The notes under the pieces are model-generated. The model made no database searches. It saw only the letters and a program-made list of their open reading frames with translations, and was not told the DNA's origin. From Sphingomonas sp. Leaf208 (GTDB lineage Bacteria > Pseudomonadota > Alphaproteobacteria > Sphingomonadales > Sphingomonadaceae), in contig NZ_LMKH01000001.1 in the NCBI RefSeq assembly GCF_001421415.1, positions 248,001 through 312,000 on the forward strand: 64,000 bases of DNA, given 5' to 3'. Position numbers and translations under genes: made by a program. This document shows, piece by piece, positions 61,909 through 64,000 of this stretch. Within the stretch, counting starts at the first letter, position 1; every line of letters starts with the position of its first letter.

Positions 61909-62681
61909 TCGACCTTCACCTCATCGGCATGGGCACCGGCAACCCCGATCACCTCACGCGCGCCGCGATCGCTGCGATGAACGCAGCCGACCTGATCCTG
62001 CTGCCGCGCAAGGGTGAGGCGAAGTCCGACCTGATCGACCTGCGCCGCACCATCTGCGCAGACGTTCTGACCGCTGCCACCCGTGTCGTCGAGTTCGACC
62101 TACCCGAACGCGACACGGCCGCGCCGTATCTGAGTGCGGTCGAGCGATGGCACGACGCGATCGCGCTCGCTTGGCGAGACGAGATTGCACGGCATTTGCC
62201 GACCGGTGGCCGCCTGGCGTTGCTCGTCTGGGGCGACCCATCGCTCTACGACAGCACGTTGCGGATCGCCGATCGGTTGCGCGCTGATGGCCTAGCGATC
62301 ACCGTGACGGTCGAACCTGGCATCACCAGTCTCCAGGCGCTGACCGCAGCGCATGCCATACCCTTGAATACGGTCGGCGCGCCGGTTCTCATCACGACGG
62401 GACGCAAATTGAGGGCAGGGGGGTGGCCGGTGGGCGTCGATACGATCGCGGTCATGCTCGACGGGGATTGCGCATTCAGCACGCTGGATTTTCGCGGTAT
62501 CGAGATCTGGTGGGGTGCCTATTTAGGCATGGCATATCAGATGCTGATTGCCGGTTCCCTGGACGAGGCGGCCGAACGGATTGTCGAGGCTCGTGCCAGC
62601 CTCAGGGAGCGGCATGGCTGGATCATGGACATCTATCTTTTGCGCCGCGTCGTTCCGATCGACGAACTCAGGTTACGCTGA
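61905..62681 (+). CDS. cobF: Precorrin-6A synthase (deacetylating) CobF
   Basis: A 258-residue enzyme that methylates C1 and removes the acetyl group to give precorrin-6A; CobF is found only in the aerobic pathway. Motifs are LHLIGMGTGNPDHLTRAA, LILLPRKGEAKSDLIDLRR, LLVWGDPSLYDSTLRIADRL and PGITSLQALTAAHAIPLN. The GTG start overlaps the cobA stop. It is the last cob gene in the window; no later amidation or nucleotide-loop genes follow. Confidence 0.95.
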   Translation: MIDLHLIGMGTGNPDHLTRAAIAAMNAADLILLPRKGEAKSDLIDLRRTICADVLTAATRVVEFDLPERDTAAPYLSAVERWHDAIALAWRDEIARHLPTGGRLALLVWGDPSLYDSTLRIADRLRADGLAITVTVEPGITSLQALTAAHAIPLNTVGAPVLITTGRKLRAGGWPVGVDTIAVMLDGDCAFSTLDFRGIEIWWGAYLGMAYQMLIAGSLDEAAERIVEARASLRERHGWIMDIYLLRRVVPIDELRLR

Positions 62682-62767
62682 ACCTCCGATTGCTACTACG
62701 TTCAGGGAGTATCCGGACGGTGCGGCGTATGCGCCGGGCAGCGAAATACGACCGGAGCTCGACCAAG

Positions 62768-62887
62768 ATGAAGATCGTCATCATCGTCTTCGCGGCGATA
62801 TGGGGTGTATCGATGCTGTTCGGCGTGACCTTGCTCGTCGGCAGTCGCTACTCGACCCGTATCCGAAGGTTCGTGACCGGCGACTGA
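62768..62887 (+). CDS. Possible small single-pass membrane protein
   Basis: A 39-residue open frame, MKIVIIVFAAIWGVSMLFGV then TLLVGSRYSTRIRRFVTGD: one strongly hydrophobic helix followed by a basic tail, giving an inside-positive topology. An in-frame ATG at 62729 would give 52 residues. The ribosome site is weak (GGAG about 12 bases upstream of 62768). It lies between cobF and a convergent gene, and a hairpin follows its stop. It is too short for certainty and has no recognised family. Confidence 0.4.
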   Translation: MKIVIIVFAAIWGVSMLFGVTLLVGSRYSTRIRRFVTGD

Positions 62888-62930
62888 AGCGCGCGCGCCA
62901 ATCGCGCTCCAATCTATCGTCGGCAAACCG

Positions 62931-62969
62931 GGGCGGATGACGGCGCCAACGGGCAGCCGCCATCCGCCC
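62931..62969. terminator. Hairpin between convergent genes, probable bidirectional terminator
   Basis: Arms GGGCGGATGACGGC (62931-62944) and GCCGCCATCCGCCC (62956-62969) pair at 13 of 14 positions around an 11-base loop. It sits 10 bp past the end of the minus-strand DUF1488-like gene. There is no strong T run. Confidence 0.6.
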
Positions 62970-62978
62970 TCGTCGCTG

Positions 62979-63248
62979 TTATTCGAGATCGTCTTCGTCG
63001 ACGATGATCGTCGATGCATTCGGCTTACGCTCGATGGCCGCAAGGCAGGCATCGACGATGTCGTCGTTGAAACGATTGAACAGTTCGATGCCGTCGTCCT
63101 CGGGTTCGTCGCCGCTCAGTTCCTTCAGAACCGCGTACTTGACCGCGAACTCATATTCGTCGCCGTCGAACTCGCCGGAAAACTCGATCTGCTTCTGGAT
63201 GTCGTTGTCGACGACGCTCGCCTGATCGATTTCGAGGGTATTTGCCAT
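62979..63248 (-). CDS. DUF1488-like small acidic protein
   Basis: An 89-residue acidic protein. Its pattern fits DUF1488: an opening strand (IEFSGEFDGDEYEFAVKYAVL), a central loop (SGDEPEDDGIELF), a helix (RFNDDIVDACLAAIERKP) and a closing strand (ASTIIVDEDDLE). The start is set by AGGAG seven bases before the ATG. The function of DUF1488 is unknown. It is a stand-alone gene divergent from the M3 peptidase. The family call is by pattern and not certain. Confidence 0.65.
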   Translation of the reverse strand: MANTLEIDQASVVDNDIQKQIEFSGEFDGDEYEFAVKYAVLKELSGDEPEDDGIELFNRFNDDIVDACLAAIERKPNASTIIVDEDDLE

Positions 63249-63392
63249 GTCGGAACTCCTGGGGTTTGACCGCCTACTGCCTGCGAGCGGGCGGCAGTGC
63301 AAGCGCTCAACCGGGCGGTTTGCTAACCGATTGTAACAAGGGCTGCGGCAGGGCAAGGATAGGGGCATCACTCCTGCCATTGTGAGTCGTCA

Positions 63393-64000
63393 ATGTCGCG
63401 TTCCAGCCTGCTTCGTTCCGCCGCCATCCTCTGCTGCATCGCCAGCGCCGCCTCCGCGCAAACCCCCGCCAAATCGTCGCGCGTCAATCCGCTGACCGTC
63501 CCCAGCACGCTGCCGTTCCAGGCGCCGCGCTTCGACCAGATCACCGACGCCGATTACCAGCCCGCGCTGGAACAGGGCATGGCGGAACAGATCGCCGAGA
63601 TGAAGGCGATCGCGAACAATCCCGCGGCACCGACCTTCGCGAACACGATCGAGGCGATGGAGCGCTCGGGCCGCACGCTCGACCGCGCGAGCCAGGCGTT
63701 CTTCGGCGTGTCGCAGGCGAACACCAACGACGCACTCGACGCGGTACGGTCTGCCGAGGCGCCCAAGCTCGCGCAGCACAGCGACGCGATCTATCTCGAC
63801 CCGAAGCTCTTCGCACGCGTCCAGGCACTGTACGCAAAGAAGGATTCGCTAGGCCTCGATGCCGAGCAGAAGCAGGTCCTCGAGATCTATCACAGCGATT
63901 TCCTCCATGCCGGCGCGCAGTTGAACGATGCCGACAAGGCCAAGCTGCGGTTGCTCAACACACAGATCTCGACCGCGACGACCGACTTTCAGCAGAAGCT
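63393..64000 (+). CDS. M3-family metallopeptidase (peptidyl-dipeptidase Dcp-like), N-terminal part
   Basis: The open frame runs off the end of the window, so only about 202 residues are seen. It starts with a signal peptide (MSRSSLLRSAAILCCIASAASAQ). The typical M3 N-terminal helical region follows: NPLTVPSTLPFQAPRFDQI, YQPALEQGMAEQIAEMKAIA, PTFANTIEAMERSGRTLDRA and DAEQKQVLEIYHSDFLHAGA. The zinc HEXXH motif lies beyond the window. Known relatives release dipeptides from peptide C-termini in the periplasm. The start was read directly from the sequence. Confidence 0.88.
   Translation, partial: MSRSSLLRSAAILCCIASAASAQTPAKSSRVNPLTVPSTLPFQAPRFDQITDADYQPALEQGMAEQIAEMKAIANNPAAPTFANTIEAMERSGRTLDRASQAFFGVSQANTNDALDAVRSAEAPKLAQHSDAIYLDPKLFARVQALYAKKDSLGLDAEQKQVLEIYHSDFLHAGAQLNDADKAKLRLLNTQISTATTDFQQK

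Overview
The window is chromosomal DNA from a GC-rich alphaproteobacterium, most likely Sphingomonas or a close sphingomonad. Three things point there: the protein families seen (several large TonB-dependent receptors, PhoX plus PhoD, EpsC-type serine acetyltransferase, coniferyl aldehyde dehydrogenase), the aerobic CobG/CobN-type cobalamin pathway, and the very dense coupled genes with ATGA, GTGA, TTGA or TGATG overlaps. I saw no tRNA, rRNA, phage, transposase or CRISPR. The assignment to Sphingomonas is inference from gene content.

Layout. (1) 1-833: the end of malate synthase G, overlapping a gamma-carbonic anhydrase gene. (2) 965-8710: a fatty-acid uptake and beta-oxidation block: a FadL-type porin, a DUF2147 protein, a FadN-type 3-hydroxyacyl-CoA dehydrogenase/enoyl-CoA hydratase and a thiolase on the minus strand, divergent from acyl-CoA ligase and a MerR regulator, with a candidate MerR operator between them. 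(3) 9038-15811: a phosphate-scavenging block: phoX and a TonB-dependent receptor on the minus strand, divergent from phoD, with two PHO-box-like sites in the shared promoter region. (4) 16061-22034: an unusual five-gene plus-strand run: desaturase-like di-iron enzyme, cytosolic PhnD-like binding protein, EpsC serine acetyltransferase, class I amidotransferase and TonB-dependent receptor. (5) 22157-28053: a small lipoprotein, DedA, DUF1993, a family-6 deoxyinosine glycosylase, and a KaiC-like ATPase paired with a hybrid histidine kinase. (6) 28099-43010: a TonB-dependent receptor, then a catabolic regulon: aldehyde dehydrogenase, quinone oxidoreductase, two acyl-CoA dehydrogenases, acyl-CoA synthetase, thiolase, TetR regulator, GMC oxidoreductase, SDR and cytochrome P450. 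(7) 43053-47233: two coupled S9-family peptidases. (8) 47308-62681: cobalt transport and aerobic corrin-ring synthesis under two cobalamin riboswitches (hoxN-type transporter, then cobW-N-G-H-I-J, cobK on the opposite strand, cobL-E-M-B-A-F). (9) 62768-64000: a possible small membrane protein, a DUF1488-like protein and the start of an M3 peptidase.

How the genes work together. The regulon in (6) reads as a route from terminal hydroxylation (P450) through alcohol and aldehyde oxidation (GMC, ALDH) to CoA activation and beta-oxidation (ACAD pair, SDR, thiolase). No separate hydratase is seen in it. A near-identical 13-bp motif lies in two of its divergent promoter regions and is a good candidate TetR operator. 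The cobalamin block supplies cobalt and all ring-building steps from uroporphyrinogen III to the a,c-diamide and cobalt insertion (CobN only). The CobS/CobT chelatase partners and the late nucleotide-loop genes are not in the window.

Intergenic DNA is repeat-rich. Five copies of one roughly 125-bp inverted-repeat element sit just after stop codons, and two MITE-like elements have 32-35-bp terminal inverted repeats.
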